Notes: generated by a model from the letters alone, not told the origin. Shown: positions 45,941-54,675, numbered from the stretch's first letter. The stretch: DNA of 64,000 bases from Kitasatospora acidiphila (GCF_006636205.1 NZ_VIGB01000003.1:1-64000); one strand, 5' to 3'. Program-made: numbers and translations.

Positions 45941-46309
45941 TCAGGTCTCCTGCTCCATCCGGATCGCCTCCTCCGGCGATTCGAACGCCTTGCTGGTCTT
46001 GCCCTGCCGCTGGTCCAGCAGAGCGCCGGCGATGGCGTCGAGCTTGCGTTGGATCGCGTGCTCCGCGCGCCGCTCCGAGTTCTGGAGCAGGGCCAGCAGC
46101 AGCAAGATCACCGCCGACATTGCGTCTCCGGCGAGGTACTGCCAGTCCAGCGGCAGGCCGGCGATGTGGACGCCGATGACCACAGCGACCAGAAGCAGAG
46201 AGAACGAGAAGAACAGCGGCGAACTGGAAAGGTTCGATGCGCGCTCGGCAAACCGCTCGAAACGGCCCCGGTGGCCGCCGCCCCGCTCGACAGGATGTCG
46301 AGATGTCAT
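45941..46309 (-). CDS. Low-affinity iron permease family membrane protein
   Basis: A 122-residue protein with two membrane helices (SPLFFSFSLLLVAVVIGVHI and DWQYLAGDAMSAVILLLLAL LQ) and a cytoplasmic tail NSERRAEHAIQRKLDAIAGA. This matches the bacterial low-affinity iron permease family (from yeast Fet4-related sequences). In bacteria a transport role is unproven and some copies seem linked to stress. ATG 46309 (MTSRHPVERGGG) gives the usual short form. It lies among gene remnants but looks intact itself. Confidence 0.8.
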   Translation of the reverse strand: MTSRHPVERGGGHRGRFERFAERASNLSSSPLFFSFSLLLVAVVIGVHIAGLPLDWQYLAGDAMSAVILLLLALLQNSERRAEHAIQRKLDAIAGALLDQRQGKTSKAFESPEEAIRMEQET

Positions 46310-46442
46310 GCCTTCTACCTACCCCTCTGCCCCCTCTCTGCCGCGCGGGACACGGCTGCGGCGGCTGCGGGCGCCTGGCGGACATCACGACCAGCAACCG
46401 GCTCGGGGCCAGCCCTACGTCATCGGAGTTGGGGCGTGTGCG

Positions 46443-46658
46443 CTACGCGGGTGCGGTGCTCAGGCCGGCGAGGAGGATGTCGAGGCCGCGTTCGAGTTCG
46501 GCAGCGCCGTCATAAGAGGCCAGGGCGGTCGCGAGACCGCGCAGGAGGGGGAATTCGCCGATCGGCAGCCGGTGCAGGCCCAGCCGCAGCAGGTCGTCGG
46601 TCTCGTCAGGGTTGTCGACGAGCTCCTGGAGTTCGTTGAGGTCGTCACTGATCGTCAT
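46443..46658 (-). pseudogene. TetR-family regulator C-terminal remnant
   Basis: The minus strand reads DDLNELQELVDNPDETDDLL, PIGEFPLLRGLATALASYDG and AELERGLDILLAGLSTAPA, the usual last helices of a tetracycline-repressor-like TetR protein. The DNA-binding domain is absent. An ATG at 46658 overlaps the start of a cation-efflux remnant on the other strand, but this is a junction of two truncated genes rather than a natural divergent pair. Confidence 0.5.
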
Positions 46659-46896
46659 GCCGCTGCTCGGCCGGGCCAAGCACCGACTGGGCAAGGCCCT
46701 GGATTCCGGTGCCACCTCCGGCGAGGGTACCCAGAACCTGTTGTGCGCCTACCTGGCCACTGCCGTTCTGGTCGGCCTGCTCGCCAACGCGCTGTTCGGC
46801 CTGTGGTGGCTCGACCCAGTCGTCGGTCTGCTGGTTGCCGGCCTTGCGGTGCGCGAGGGCATCGAGGCGTGGCGCGGCGAGGAGTGCGGTTGCTGA
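46657..46896 (+). pseudogene. Cation-efflux (CDF) protein C-terminal remnant
   Basis: The plus strand encodes MPLLGRAKHRLGKALDSGAT SGEGTQNLLCAYLATAVLVG LLANALFGLWWLDPVVGLLV AGLAVREGIEAW and ends GEECGC. This matches the last two membrane helices of an actinobacterial cation diffusion or CzcD-like transporter, including the DPVVG motif. The first four helices with the metal-binding residues are missing. It begins exactly where the TetR remnant ends on the other strand. Confidence 0.65.
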
Positions 46897-46910
46897 CCCA
46901 CCATCACCCT

Positions 46911-46964
46911 CAATGCCCGAAGGACGGTCCCAGCCACCAGGCCGAGGCAGCCCTTCGGGCATTG
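46911..46964. repeat. 13-bp inverted repeat after CDF remnant
   Basis: CAATGCCCGAAGG (46911-46923) and CCTTCGGGCATTG (46952-46964) are perfect arms with a 28-base spacer, 14 bases after the CDF stop. It may be the old terminator of that gene or ends of a very small element. Confidence 0.5.
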
Positions 46965-47643
46965 GCGGGATATCAGCCGACCACCGGCGCTGCCTCGGCC
47001 ACCCGTGGCCCGGCAGGTGACGCGGGGGCCAGTTCGAACCGGCCGCTTGCCGCGTTGCCGTAGCCAGCCGTGCGCGCACAGCCCACACAGGACGCCTGTT
47101 CCACGACGCCCTTCCGTTTTACGGACTGCGCCCGGATCACGGAATCGGCACCAGAGCCGTTCCCGGTCTGGCCCAGGTCGTGCGGCGGTGGCTACGGAGT
47201 GTCAGGCCCGCACCTCGCGCTTGTCCGGGAGTGCCGGAAGAACGTGCCTTCGTCGACGCCGGCCCAGGCCAGGCCCCCAACCGCTGGCGCACTGCGCCGT
47301 GACGGTGGATCGACCACCCGGCGGCTCGGCTGCGCGGCGGTGGCAGACGTGGGTATGGACTCGCGGATGTCGAACAGGTCGAGGGTGTCATTGCGGCCCG
47401 AGGGCCCCTCGCGGTGATGCGTGCGCGCACCGGCCCGCCGGCTGGCGGGGCAGGTCGAGGCCGGCGAGGTGGGGTTCTCGGCAGTGGTTGGGACACGTGA
47501 TACAGGACAACCCCTCACCGGGGGCGAACAGCCAGAGCATTGCTAGGCGTTCGAGAGACCGGGGACTTCTGCGCGGCACGTCCCTGCTGGGCCGTCAGTA
47601 TGTCGGGTGGGACGGGAGAGGTGGTCAGCCGACCCGGTCCTCA
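46965..47643. other. Gene-poor region with unrecognised relics
   Basis: No intact gene is seen. A minus-strand stretch near 47440-47540 contains LFAPGEGLSCITCPNHCREP, which has a Cys-x2-Cys-x3-Cys pattern and may be a gene relic, but no start or family is evident. The rest is Arg/Pro-rich in all frames. Confidence 0.4.
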
Positions 47644-49227
47644 TCAGAGCCGGGAGAGTCGGCGGTCAAGAACGCGTGAGCGCAGGGCGGGCAGTTCCTC
47701 GAGTGCGACTTCGGCGCTGCGCTGTTGGAGGGCGTAGAGGACGCCGTAGGCGAAGAGGTGCCAGGGTGCGTCGGCCGTGGGTGCTGAGGCGAGAGCGAGC
47801 AGGGTTCGGCGTCCTACGACGGAGTCCTGGTGGGTGCCCAGGCCCTGCTGAAGCTTCTTCATGCGCTTGGCGAAGCGCTTGGCCGGCTTGCCTGCGAGCG
47901 GGCGGGCGGTCTCCGCGGCGTAGCGGGCCCGCTTGGCGGCCTTGCGGGCGCTGTGTAGGGCCGCATCCTGGTCAGGGCCCGGAGCAAGGCTCAGGGCGGC
48001 GTCGAGTCGCCGGATCGTCCGGGTCTGCTCGCGTCGGAGCGTCTTGGATAGCTGCTTGCGCGCGTGCCGGCCAGCTCGGGCGGACAGCGGCGGGTCGTCG
48101 AGGAAGAGTTCCAGGTCGTCCAGCAGTGCGTAGTAGCGAGGGCCGTCGAGTTCGGTGACTGCCTGCTGCCAGGCCTGCCGGTACTCGCGTGCTGACCAGG
48201 CGGTGAGTCGCCCGCGCAGCGCGCTCTGCCGCGCTTGGTGCGGAACCTCGTCCAGCCGGGTGATGAGCAGGTCGCCCAGCACCTCGTGGTCGCGTGCCGC
48301 ACCAAGCAGGTGCCCGAGCCAGCGCAGCTCTCCGGCCAGGTGCTCGCTCCGACGGCGGTCGAAGAACCGGCGGTAGGCCTTGAGCGTGCTGCGCAGTCGG
48401 CGGGTGGTCACGCGCATGCGGTGCACGGCGTCGGGTCGGTCGTCGCGGACTGCCGGATCGAGCGCCAGGAGGGTCGCAAACAGCTGACGCAGGCGGCGGA
48501 CCACGACTTCGCCGATGCCGTCCTCGGGGACAGGAGGAGGCGCGAGGGTGTCCGGTGCGGCCTGGATCAGGACATGCGCGAGCTTGGAAGGATACGCGGA
48601 ACGGACGATCCCGCACTCCGCGAAGGCTTGCTCCACGTCGTCGAGGAGGCTTGGACCGCCCTCGTTCAGCTCTACCTCGTACTCGGTCCACTTGGTGGCC
48701 TCGGTGCTGGAGCCGGTCCCCGTGCCGTGCCGATGTGAATCCGGGTGTGGACCAGCTGCCGGGTCGAAGTGGTGGGCGATGACCCGGTCCTGGGTGACCT
48801 CGGCCAAGGCGCGTCCGCTGCGGTCCAGCAGGAGCCGGCGATCGCGGTTGGTGCGCAGGTGGGCCACCGGCGTCAGCGTGCGGCCTCGCGCCAGAGCACT
48901 CACCCTGGCGGTCAGCTCGGGTGGGATCCGGTTCGGCGGTCCCGCCTGCAGTGGCAGCCGGACCTCTTGGCGGGTGTCGGTGGCGTGCGGCTGTTTGAGG
49001 TGCCACCCGGCGTCCGTTCCGCCCAGGCGCCGACGCAGGGTCACGCCGTGGGTGAGCAGCCGCAGGTCCACGGTGTCGTAGTAGACCGCATCCAGGGTCT
49101 GCGAGTCCGCCTTGCGGATGTCCGCCACACCGGGGACGCTGTCCAGCCGCGGGGAAGATCCCTGGGCGGTGTTGGCGCCTGACGCCGGTTCGAACTTTCG
49201 TTCCGCTTCGATGTGCGAGGTGCTCAT
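47644..49227 (-). CDS. CYTH and CHAD domain protein
   Basis: A 527-residue protein. The N-terminal CYTH domain (about 1-215) begins IEAERKFE with the ExExK-type motif and includes DAVYYDTVDLRLLTHGVTLR RR and the ending TKWTEYEVELNEGG. The CHAD domain (about 235-527) has AVHRMRVTTRRLRSTLKAYR, LRWLGHLLGAARDHEVLGDL and HSARKAAKRARYAAE, rich in conserved His and Arg. CYTH domains hydrolyse triphosphates; CHAD domains bind polyphosphate granules. Start ATG 49227 is set by the motif. A decayed second copy lies at 54866-55778. Confidence 0.93.
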   Translation of the reverse strand: MSTSHIEAERKFEPASGANTAQGSSPRLDSVPGVADIRKADSQTLDAVYYDTVDLRLLTHGVTLRRRLGGTDAGWHLKQPHATDTRQEVRLPLQAGPPNRIPPELTARVSALARGRTLTPVAHLRTNRDRRLLLDRSGRALAEVTQDRVIAHHFDPAAGPHPDSHRHGTGTGSSTEATKWTEYEVELNEGGPSLLDDVEQAFAECGIVRSAYPSKLAHVLIQAAPDTLAPPPVPEDGIGEVVVRRLRQLFATLLALDPAVRDDRPDAVHRMRVTTRRLRSTLKAYRRFFDRRRSEHLAGELRWLGHLLGAARDHEVLGDLLITRLDEVPHQARQSALRGRLTAWSAREYRQAWQQAVTELDGPRYYALLDDLELFLDDPPLSARAGRHARKQLSKTLRREQTRTIRRLDAALSLAPGPDQDAALHSARKAAKRARYAAETARPLAGKPAKRFAKRMKKLQQGLGTHQDSVVGRRTLLALASAPTADAPWHLFAYGVLYALQQRSAEVALEELPALRSRVLDRRLSRL

Positions 49228-49287
49228 GTTCGGCGCCTGCCCGCAGTTCGTCGTTCCACGCGTGCAGGCCTCACCGACCATGCGACC

Positions 49288-49668
49288 TCAGGAAATCGGG
49301 CCGTCGCCGTTCCCGGAGGTGGTGCGATCGGTCCGCCCGGGGGTTCGCACCGGGCGGACGACGGGCTCCGCCGCCGTCTCTTGGCCGCGCAGCCTGCGGC
49401 GCAGCTGCAGGATCCGGCCCGTGCCGGGAGCGGCGACCAGGAGGATGCCGAAGGCCGCGGCCAGCAGCGCGACCCCGAGCGGGATACTTCCGTGGGCGCC
49501 GAAGAACGCCACCTCCACAGAATCGCCGTTCTCGAGAACGAAGATCAACAAGATCAGAAGCACCAGCGCGAACAGGGTCGCGCCAACCCACGCTGCGGCG
49601 GCACGGGTGCTCCGGCGGTCGTCGCGCCCCAAGCCCCCGGCATTCGGTCGGGCGAGTCGAATCCGCAT
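49288..49668 (-). CDS. LapA-type (DUF1049) small membrane protein
   Basis: A 126-residue protein with two membrane helices (VGATLFALVLLILLIFVLEN and IPLGVALLAAAFGILLVAAP) joined by GDSVEVAFFGAHGS, the layout of LapA/DUF1049 proteins, and a basic cytoplasmic tail (LQLRRRLRGQET). In enterobacteria LapA works with LapB on envelope assembly; the actinobacterial role is unknown. It is 60 bases from the CYTH/CHAD gene on the same strand and may be co-transcribed with it and with the CsbD gene upstream. Confidence 0.85.
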   Translation of the reverse strand: MRIRLARPNAGGLGRDDRRSTRAAAAWVGATLFALVLLILLIFVLENGDSVEVAFFGAHGSIPLGVALLAAAFGILLVAAPGTGRILQLRRRLRGQETAAEPVVRPVRTPGRTDRTTSGNGDGPIS

Positions 49669-49727
49669 CGCGTTCCCCCTCCGGAGGGTGCCCGCCGGTG
49701 CAACCGACAGGCCCCTCCTCGAGATGG

Positions 49728-49901
49728 TCAGTGCTTGAAGACGTCCTTGACCTTCTCTCCCGCCTGCTTGGCGTCGCCGCTGACCTGGTCGGCCTTCCCC
49801 TCCGCAGTCAGGCGCTCGTTGCCGACCGCCTTGCCCGCAGCCTCCTTCGCCTTTCCCTTCGCCTTCTCGGCGACGTTCTTGACCTTGTCCTCGCCGCTCA
49901 T
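49728..49901 (-). CDS. CsbD family stress protein
   Basis: ATG 49901 encodes a 57-residue hydrophilic, Lys/Glu-rich peptide: MSGEDKVKNVAEKAKGKAKE, AAGKAVGNERLTAEGKADQV and SGDAKQAGEKVKDVFKH. This is a full CsbD domain, in the GKAKEAxGKAxGxERLxAEG form. CsbD genes belong to general-stress (SigB-type) regulons in many bacteria; the protein is abundant, but its mechanism is unknown. GAGGAGAAC lies upstream. Its place between CYTH/CHAD, LapA-like and anti-sigma genes supports a stress role. Confidence 0.95.
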   Translation of the reverse strand: MSGEDKVKNVAEKAKGKAKEAAGKAVGNERLTAEGKADQVSGDAKQAGEKVKDVFKH

Positions 49902-50116
49902 GGCTGTTCTCCTCGATGCTGGATGATGCCGACGCCCGGGCCGGCTTGCTCCGGCCGGGTTAACGCGCGGTGCACGTTCCCCGAACAGGGGCGTTCATGC
50001 AGAGGCAGGAGCCACCCAGTGCCGGCCCGTTCCTGCCGGAGCCGGCGGCTCCCACCGGCTCGGGGCGGACCACGGGACGCTCCAGTGCCTCACGGGCCGG
50101 CTTTAGGGCGCCGAGG

Positions 50117-50590
50117 TTACCGAGGTTGGTGCGCTGGCACCGGTACGCGAAAGCGGCCGGGTGCCGGTGGTGAGAGGAGGATTTCCGCCCAGACCGTCTT
50201 CCCAGTAGAGCGCGGATCGCTGCCCCAGAGGTGACACAGCCGCTGGAGCACGATCAGCCCGTATCCGCCGGGTCGCCCGATACCCGGGGGACGGGGTGTT
50301 GGTGCAGCGGGATCCGGGTCGCTGAGTTCGATGCGCAGCGCCGTCTTGGAGTGGTGCAGCCGCAGCGTTCGAGGGCCTCCGGCGTGTTGTGCGGCGTTCG
50401 CGACCAGCTCGCACACCGCGAGGACGGCGTCGCTTCCGACGGGCTCGCCGAGCCCCCAGTCGGCGAGAACGCCTCGAGTGAAGTCGCGAGCGGCGATGAC
50501 CGCGTGCTGCGCCGTGGAAAGGTCGAGACGGCGAGCATCGCCCAACCCGCGGCGGGCGCCACCGGTTCCGGTTCTCACGATGCTGTTCAC
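50117..50590 (-). CDS. ATP-binding anti-sigma-type protein (HATPase)
   Basis: From GTG 50590 (VNSIVRTGTGGARRG) the product is about 157 residues with a single RsbW-like ATPase domain: STAQHAVIAARDFTRGVLAD, SDAVLAVCELVANAAQHAGG with the N box, and GIGRPGGYGLIVLQRLCHLW with the G box. Such proteins bind and inhibit sigma factors or phosphorylate STAS partners. Two SigB-type sigma genes and a STAS gene lie within 6 kb, so a partner-switching role is likely. Longer starts (to 50662) are possible. Confidence 0.85.
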   Translation of the reverse strand: MNSIVRTGTGGARRGLGDARRLDLSTAQHAVIAARDFTRGVLADWGLGEPVGSDAVLAVCELVANAAQHAGGPRTLRLHHSKTALRIELSDPDPAAPTPRPPGIGRPGGYGLIVLQRLCHLWGSDPRSTGKTVWAEILLSPPAPGRFRVPVPAHQPR

Positions 50591-51047
50591 CCCGTCACCT
50601 CCGCCTGGTCCTGTTGGTTCTAGCCTTGCGCGGCGAGGTTGCTGTGGTTCGCGCGTACCCACGACGCGCGACTACACACATGAACCTCCATCCGAGGTCT
50701 CGTGCCTGCGGGAACGGCATACCGACGAGTCCCGCTTTCTCTCACCGCTCAGCATGTGTGCTGCCGCCGGGAGTTGCGTCGCTCGGTTCGGCACAAGGTC
50801 AACAGCGGCAGGACGAGCCACGAGGCAGCGACCTGGGCCAGAACGCAGCCGCTGCGAACCTCGGCCAGCAGCGTGTGTGGCCGTGGCCGTCCGCAGCAGC
50901 AGGGGGAACGCGGCTCCGGATGGTGAGGCCGAGCAGGACCATGCCGCGGCCGATGAGCTTGCCGGCCATGTGGAGCACATCCGCCTTGGCCCGATGCGGG
51001 GAGCCGCGCCAGTGGAGGACCCGTGCGGGAGCGCGGAGCCGTGGCGG
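50591..51047. other. Intergenic region, no clear gene
   Basis: A minus-strand stretch around 50930-50990 (ADVLHMAGKLIGRGMVLLGL TIR) could be a gene relic, but no start or family is visible. Nothing else is supported. Confidence 0.4.
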
Positions 51048-51404
51048 TCACGAATTCCGCTCGGCAGGGCGTTCAGAGGGATGGTCCGGCTCTTCGTCGG
51101 TAGTAGTGGGTTCCTCGTCGAGCAGCTGGAGCAGGGAGGCTACGGTGTGGCCGGCTTCGGCGGGGTGCCGCAACTGGGTGTCGGGCGTGACGTGATAGCG
51201 ATTGCGCCGCCCTTCTCGCGAGTGGGTGAGGTAACCGTCCGCCTCCAGGTCGGCGACGATCGTCTGCACGGCGCGCTCGGTCAACTGGCAGGTCGCGGCC
51301 ACGTCACGCAACCGGATCCCGGGATCCTTGGCGATCAGCGAGAGCACCCGGGCGTGGTTGGTCAGAAACGTCCACGTCCGACGGCCGGCGGCATTCGCGT
51401 CCAT
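51048..51404 (-). CDS. Winged-helix regulator, MarR/ArsR-like
   Basis: The 118-residue protein (MDANAAGRRTWTFLTNHARV) has a winged helix: LSLIAKDPGIRLRDVAATCQ, LTERAVQTIVADLEADGYLT as recognition region, and HSREGRRNRYHVTPDTQLR as the wing. The tail is acidic (DEEPTTTDEEPDHPSERPAE). Relatives are found beside anti-sigma or STAS genes in Streptomyces. A GTG at 51431 in frame is an alternative start. It is divergent from the STAS gene and may control the shared promoter region. Confidence 0.85.
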   Translation of the reverse strand: MDANAAGRRTWTFLTNHARVLSLIAKDPGIRLRDVAATCQLTERAVQTIVADLEADGYLTHSREGRRNRYHVTPDTQLRHPAEAGHTVASLLQLLDEEPTTTDEEPDHPSERPAERNS

Positions 51405-51476
51405 CTGCCCATCGTACGATCGGCATTTCACGTCCTCAAATATGCGAACAAAGTTTCACGCATTCCTTGACATGCT

Positions 51477-51505
51477 TCAATGACAGACAGACGATCGGTC
51501 TAGAA
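51477..51505 (+). promoter_or_regulatory. Promoter-like sequence upstream of STAS gene
   Basis: TTGACA (51477-51482) is a perfect -35 hexamer, with GACGAT 17 bases downstream (51500-51505) as a weak -10, 29 bases before the ATG at 51534. An AGAC-GATCG-GTCT inverted repeat covers the -10 and could be a repressor site. The binding site GGGAGGAG precedes the start codon. Confidence 0.5.
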
Positions 51506-51533
51506 CCCTTCCTCTCGCGGGAGGAGAACGGCC

Positions 51534-51953
51534 ATGTCCCGTCACCAGGCGCGCCAGCAGTCGGCTTCACCGGTATCGCCAACCGCCGCGGGCACGCCGA
51601 CGCTGGGGCCACAGTCCGCAGCTGTCCGGTTCACCGTTGAAATCACCAAACAGGCCGATGGGTCGGCCCTGCTAGCAGTGGTCGGCGAGGTCGACTATGA
51701 CGGCGCCGACGCGTTCAGGCACGCGCTGGCGACCGCTCTGAAGGAGTGCCCCGTCGGGCTCGAAGTGGACCTCGCGGGTCTGTCGTTCTGCGACTGCGCC
51801 GGTCTGAACGTCCTGCTCTGGGCGCGCAACCGCGCCGCAGCCATTGGATGCGCCGTACGGGTGAGTTCTGTGAGCCCCCAGGTATCGCGGCTCATCGACG
51901 TCACCGGTACCCGGGAAGTGCTCGGCTCCCTCAATGGCGGCGAGTCGGCATGA
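51534..51953 (+). CDS. STAS anti-anti-sigma factor lacking the phospho-serine
   Basis: A 139-residue protein with a STAS domain from about 30: VRFTVEITKQADGSALLAVV GEVDYDGADAF and LEVDLAGLSFCDCAGLNVLL WARNRAA. In classical antagonists the motif is D-[SC]-[ST]-G-L, where the Ser or Thr is phosphorylated by the HATPase partner. Here the residue is Ala (DCAGLN). It may therefore be locked in one state and bind its anti-sigma partner constitutively. Domain order and length are otherwise normal. Neighbours include an HATPase gene and a SigB-type gene 430 bases downstream. Confidence 0.88.
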   Translation: MSRHQARQQSASPVSPTAAGTPTLGPQSAAVRFTVEITKQADGSALLAVVGEVDYDGADAFRHALATALKECPVGLEVDLAGLSFCDCAGLNVLLWARNRAAAIGCAVRVSSVSPQVSRLIDVTGTREVLGSLNGGESA

Positions 51954-52378
51954 CCGATCGCGCTCGCTGGTGGACGGCGTCAAGCAAGCCGAAGGCGGAC
52001 ATCGACATGCTCCGTCCTCCGAACCTGCGCGCGGCCGACCCTGGCCTCGATGATCCCGGACGGTGCTGCTCACACGCGGACGTGGGCCGCCGCTTTCGCC
52101 CCGCTCACATGCGTGGGCCGCCGCTTCTGGGAGGCCGAGGATGTGCAGGAGCGAGTCCACTTCCTTCGGAGCGACGAGAGTCGTCCAAGGCCAGCCTGAG
52201 CTAGTGCCGTTGCGCAGCCGGACCGGCCTCGGCGTTGGGTCTGCGGGGACCGGGCAGACGCATCCTGCTTCGGCAGCCTCGCTGCGGAACGCACGGGCGA
52301 TCGGTGCGAATCGAGCGCGTCCGAAGCGCGTGGCCAACGTGGACAAGGTGGATGGGGTACCAGGGGAAGGAACACTCA
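51954..52378. other. Region between STAS and sigma genes, no clear gene
   Basis: A small frame whose ATG overlaps the STAS stop (ATGA at 51950) runs to 52204 but has Arg/Pro/Ala-rich, unconvincing composition. Another plus-strand stretch near 52090-52200 (FWEAEDVQERVHFLRSDESR) ends at a stop and might be a relic. Nothing else is supported. Confidence 0.4.
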
Positions 52379-53263
52379 ATGGCTATGCCGACAACGGTGG
52401 CGCCGGGGATCAAGCCGAGTACGGGCACCGATTCGGGTTTCTGCCCCCGCCGGCACGGGTTGCCGGAAATCGCCGATCCACTGGCCGTCAGCACCACCGA
52501 GGCGAGGGAACTGTCGCGCGTCCTCCTGCTCCGCCTGCGGCAGGCGGAGCAGGGCACGGAGCTGCACTCCTATGTGCGCGGGACGCTGATCGAACTCAAC
52601 GTCTCCCTCGTCAAGTTCGCCGCCAGACGCTTCCGCAGCAGCCACGAATCGATGGACGACATCATCCAGACCGGCACCGTGGGCCTGATCAAGGCCATCG
52701 ACCGCTTCGACCCGGACCGTGGAGTGGAGTTCACCACCTTCGCCCTCCCGACGATCATCGGCGAGATCCGCCGGTTCTTCCGCGACTCGACCTGGGCGGT
52801 GCATGTCCCCAGACCTCTTCAGGAGGCCCGGCTCGCCGTCGTCAGGGGCACGTACGAGCTGGAGCAGGATCTTGGTCGGGCGCCCAGCACGGAGGAACTC
52901 GCCGTACATGTCTCGCTGCCACAGGACGAGGTGGTCGAAGCGCTCCGAGTTGCCGCCGCACGAACCGCAACCTCACTGGACGCGCGGTTGGACAATGGCG
53001 ACGCGGACAGCACCCAGGAGTGTCGCTTGGGCTGCTGCGACCAGGCGCTCGCCATAGTGGAGGACGTACAGTCCCTGAAACCGCTGATAGCCGCACTGCC
53101 TGAGCGTGAACGCACAATACTGGCCCTGCGGTTCACCCAGGACCTCACGCAGGCCGAGATCGGGCAGCGCCTCGGGATCTCCCAGATGCACGTCTCACGG
53201 CTGCTCACCCACAGCTTCCAGTGTCTGCGCACGGGCTTGGCCGCCAGCCCGCGAGGTACCTGA
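52379..53263 (+). CDS. SigB/SigF-type RNA polymerase sigma factor (copy 2)
   Basis: The 294-residue protein parallels copy 1: ELHSYVRGTLIELNVSLVKF, SMDDIIQTGTVGLIKAIDRF DPDRGVEFTTFALPTIIGEI, DSTWAVHVPRPLQEARLAVV and region 4 LTQAEIGQRLGISQMHVSRL LTHSFQCL. Regions 2, 3 and 4 are complete. ATG 52379 follows AGGGGAAGGA; an upstream in-frame ATG at 52352 is less likely. It lies downstream of STAS and HATPase genes, the usual company for a partner-switch-controlled stress sigma factor. The N-terminal 30 residues differ from copy 1. Confidence 0.95.
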   Translation: MAMPTTVAPGIKPSTGTDSGFCPRRHGLPEIADPLAVSTTEARELSRVLLLRLRQAEQGTELHSYVRGTLIELNVSLVKFAARRFRSSHESMDDIIQTGTVGLIKAIDRFDPDRGVEFTTFALPTIIGEIRRFFRDSTWAVHVPRPLQEARLAVVRGTYELEQDLGRAPSTEELAVHVSLPQDEVVEALRVAAARTATSLDARLDNGDADSTQECRLGCCDQALAIVEDVQSLKPLIAALPERERTILALRFTQDLTQAEIGQRLGISQMHVSRLLTHSFQCLRTGLAASPRGT

Positions 53264-53862
53264 CGGACAGTGAGATCTTTTGATCCGCTCGGACCGAGCA
53301 CAGGACGGTGTGAGCACCAGCAACTGGTATCGAGGTGAGGGCTTGTCCCGGAGGGGACGCCGGCTTGTCGGTATTGGTTTCGTCCGTGCTCGCGCAGCAG
53401 CCCGGGAAGTACCCTCGGCGGTTCGGATCGGGGTACCCCTGGTTCAGTGCCCGAAGTGGAGATGCCAGCGGGAGTGTCGCCGCCCGGCACTGGTTGCGGC
53501 GTCGTCCCGAGCGACTGAGTCCTCCCGAGCGACCGGGGCGTCCCGAGCCGCTGGTGGTGAGTCCAGTTGTCCGGGCAGACCGCCTGGCTGCCCGGCCGGC
53601 GGCTGTGCCGACGCCTGGCGCTGCGGAGGCGATTCGGCAGGCACGGATCCCCTCCCGAACGGGGCCGGGTGCCCAGGATGTGGTCGTCATGGTGCAGGGG
53701 AACGCCGCCCGCACTGCCTCGTGGCAGGTCGTCCATGAGGGCTCTCCTGGAAACGTGATCGGGTGTCGATGAGGTCGGTGCGCCTGCCGGGCCCCAAGGT
53801 CACCAAACACACCCGTACACCACCCGTCCGCGTCCGGAGGCAGGGCGGTGCCAGCCACGCCT
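53264..53862. other. 600-base stretch without a convincing gene
   Basis: All frames are Arg/Pro/Ser-rich. Near 53505-53555 the sequence TCCCGAGCGAC recurs three times in imperfect form. A minus-strand end RRHSRWHLHFGH near 53445 is curious but unsupported. I see no intact gene. Confidence 0.4.
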
Positions 53863-54675
53863 TTACTGGTCTTTTCGAGGACGCCCGCGGCGCCAGGCAT
53901 GGCCGACCAGCGCGCCGGCGTACACCGTGTACCCGACTCCGATCAGCCAGGACTGCACGACCAGAACGGTCCCGACCGAGCCGTAGGAGACAGCATTGGA
54001 GACGATGAGAGGCGCGAAGATCAGCTGGGAGAAGACGCGGAGACCCGCGAAGGCGGCCACCGTCGCCACCGCACCCGGCAGCAGGGCCGACCACGGCACC
54101 CGGGAGCCGAGCAGCAGGTGCTGTAGCCACCAGAAGTAGAACACTCCTGCACAAACGCTCAGGCCCACCCGCAGCGCCGTGGACACGGTGGGGTCACGCG
54201 GAAACAGGTCCCGCCACGTGGTGAGCAGGAGGACGGCGACCAGCCCGGCCAGCCCGACCACCTGGCGCCAGGCGGCGTGCCAGGAGCCGGCGGGCAGTTG
54301 CCAGATTCGCTCATAGGCCCGCTGAACCGCAGCCATCAGCGAGATCCCGAAAACGGCGAGCGCAGCCAGGCTCAACGCGGTGGTGGTGCTGAGCACTTCG
54401 CTGCGCGAAGCGAACAGCTCGGCCACGGCCTTGGCCGAACGGCCAGACAACGCGAGACCGACGTTGATCCATTCCGCAATCCCGCCGCCCCGGCTCGGAA
54501 GCGCCGCGGCGACAACCACCAGCAGCGGAACGAGCGTGACAAAGAACAACGCGGCGAAGGCCATCGCCCGATGAAGCAGCTCGATCTCCTGGCCGCTGCG
54601 CCAGACTTCCCGCCCGTAAGCTTTGATATTCCGGCCCAGGTTTCTGACGTGGTCACCAAAGGGTCCCGTGACCAC
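53863..54675 (-). CDS. YihY/virulence factor BrkB family membrane protein (copy 1)
   Basis: A 270-residue protein with about six membrane helices: LLHRAMAFAALFFVTLVPLL VVVAAALP, TALSLAALAVFGISLMAAVQ RAYERIWQLP, QVVGLAGLVAVLLLTTW, and VLVVQSWLIGVGYTVYAGAL VG. The AVQRAYERIW-type stretch is the family hallmark. The family is often misannotated as ribonuclease BN; its real role is thought to be in the envelope. ATG 54675 follows GGAGGTGAAC. A second YihY gene lies 1.1 kb downstream on the same strand. Confidence 0.88.
   Translation of the reverse strand: MVTGPFGDHVRNLGRNIKAYGREVWRSGQEIELLHRAMAFAALFFVTLVPLLVVVAAALPSRGGGIAEWINVGLALSGRSAKAVAELFASRSEVLSTTTALSLAALAVFGISLMAAVQRAYERIWQLPAGSWHAAWRQVVGLAGLVAVLLLTTWRDLFPRDPTVSTALRVGLSVCAGVFYFWWLQHLLLGSRVPWSALLPGAVATVAAFAGLRVFSQLIFAPLIVSNAVSYGSVGTVLVVQSWLIGVGYTVYAGALVGHAWRRGRPRKDQ

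Noticed and set aside
47030..47050. GTTCGAA-type sequence as the T-loop of a tRNA
   Set aside because: No acceptor, D or anticodon stems can be folded around it.
47430..47545. Minus-strand Cys-rich stretch CITCPNHCREP as a small metal-binding protein
   Set aside because: No start codon with a binding site and the flanking residues are low-complexity; mentioned only as a possible relic.
51950..52204. Small ORF overlapping the STAS stop by ATGA
   Set aside because: The overlap is attractive, but the translation is Arg/Pro/Ala-rich with no family and no independent support.
52355..52360. GGGTAC before sigma copy 2 as a SigB-type -10 element
   Set aside because: No GNNT-type -35 lies 14-16 bases upstream, so the promoter call is not supported.
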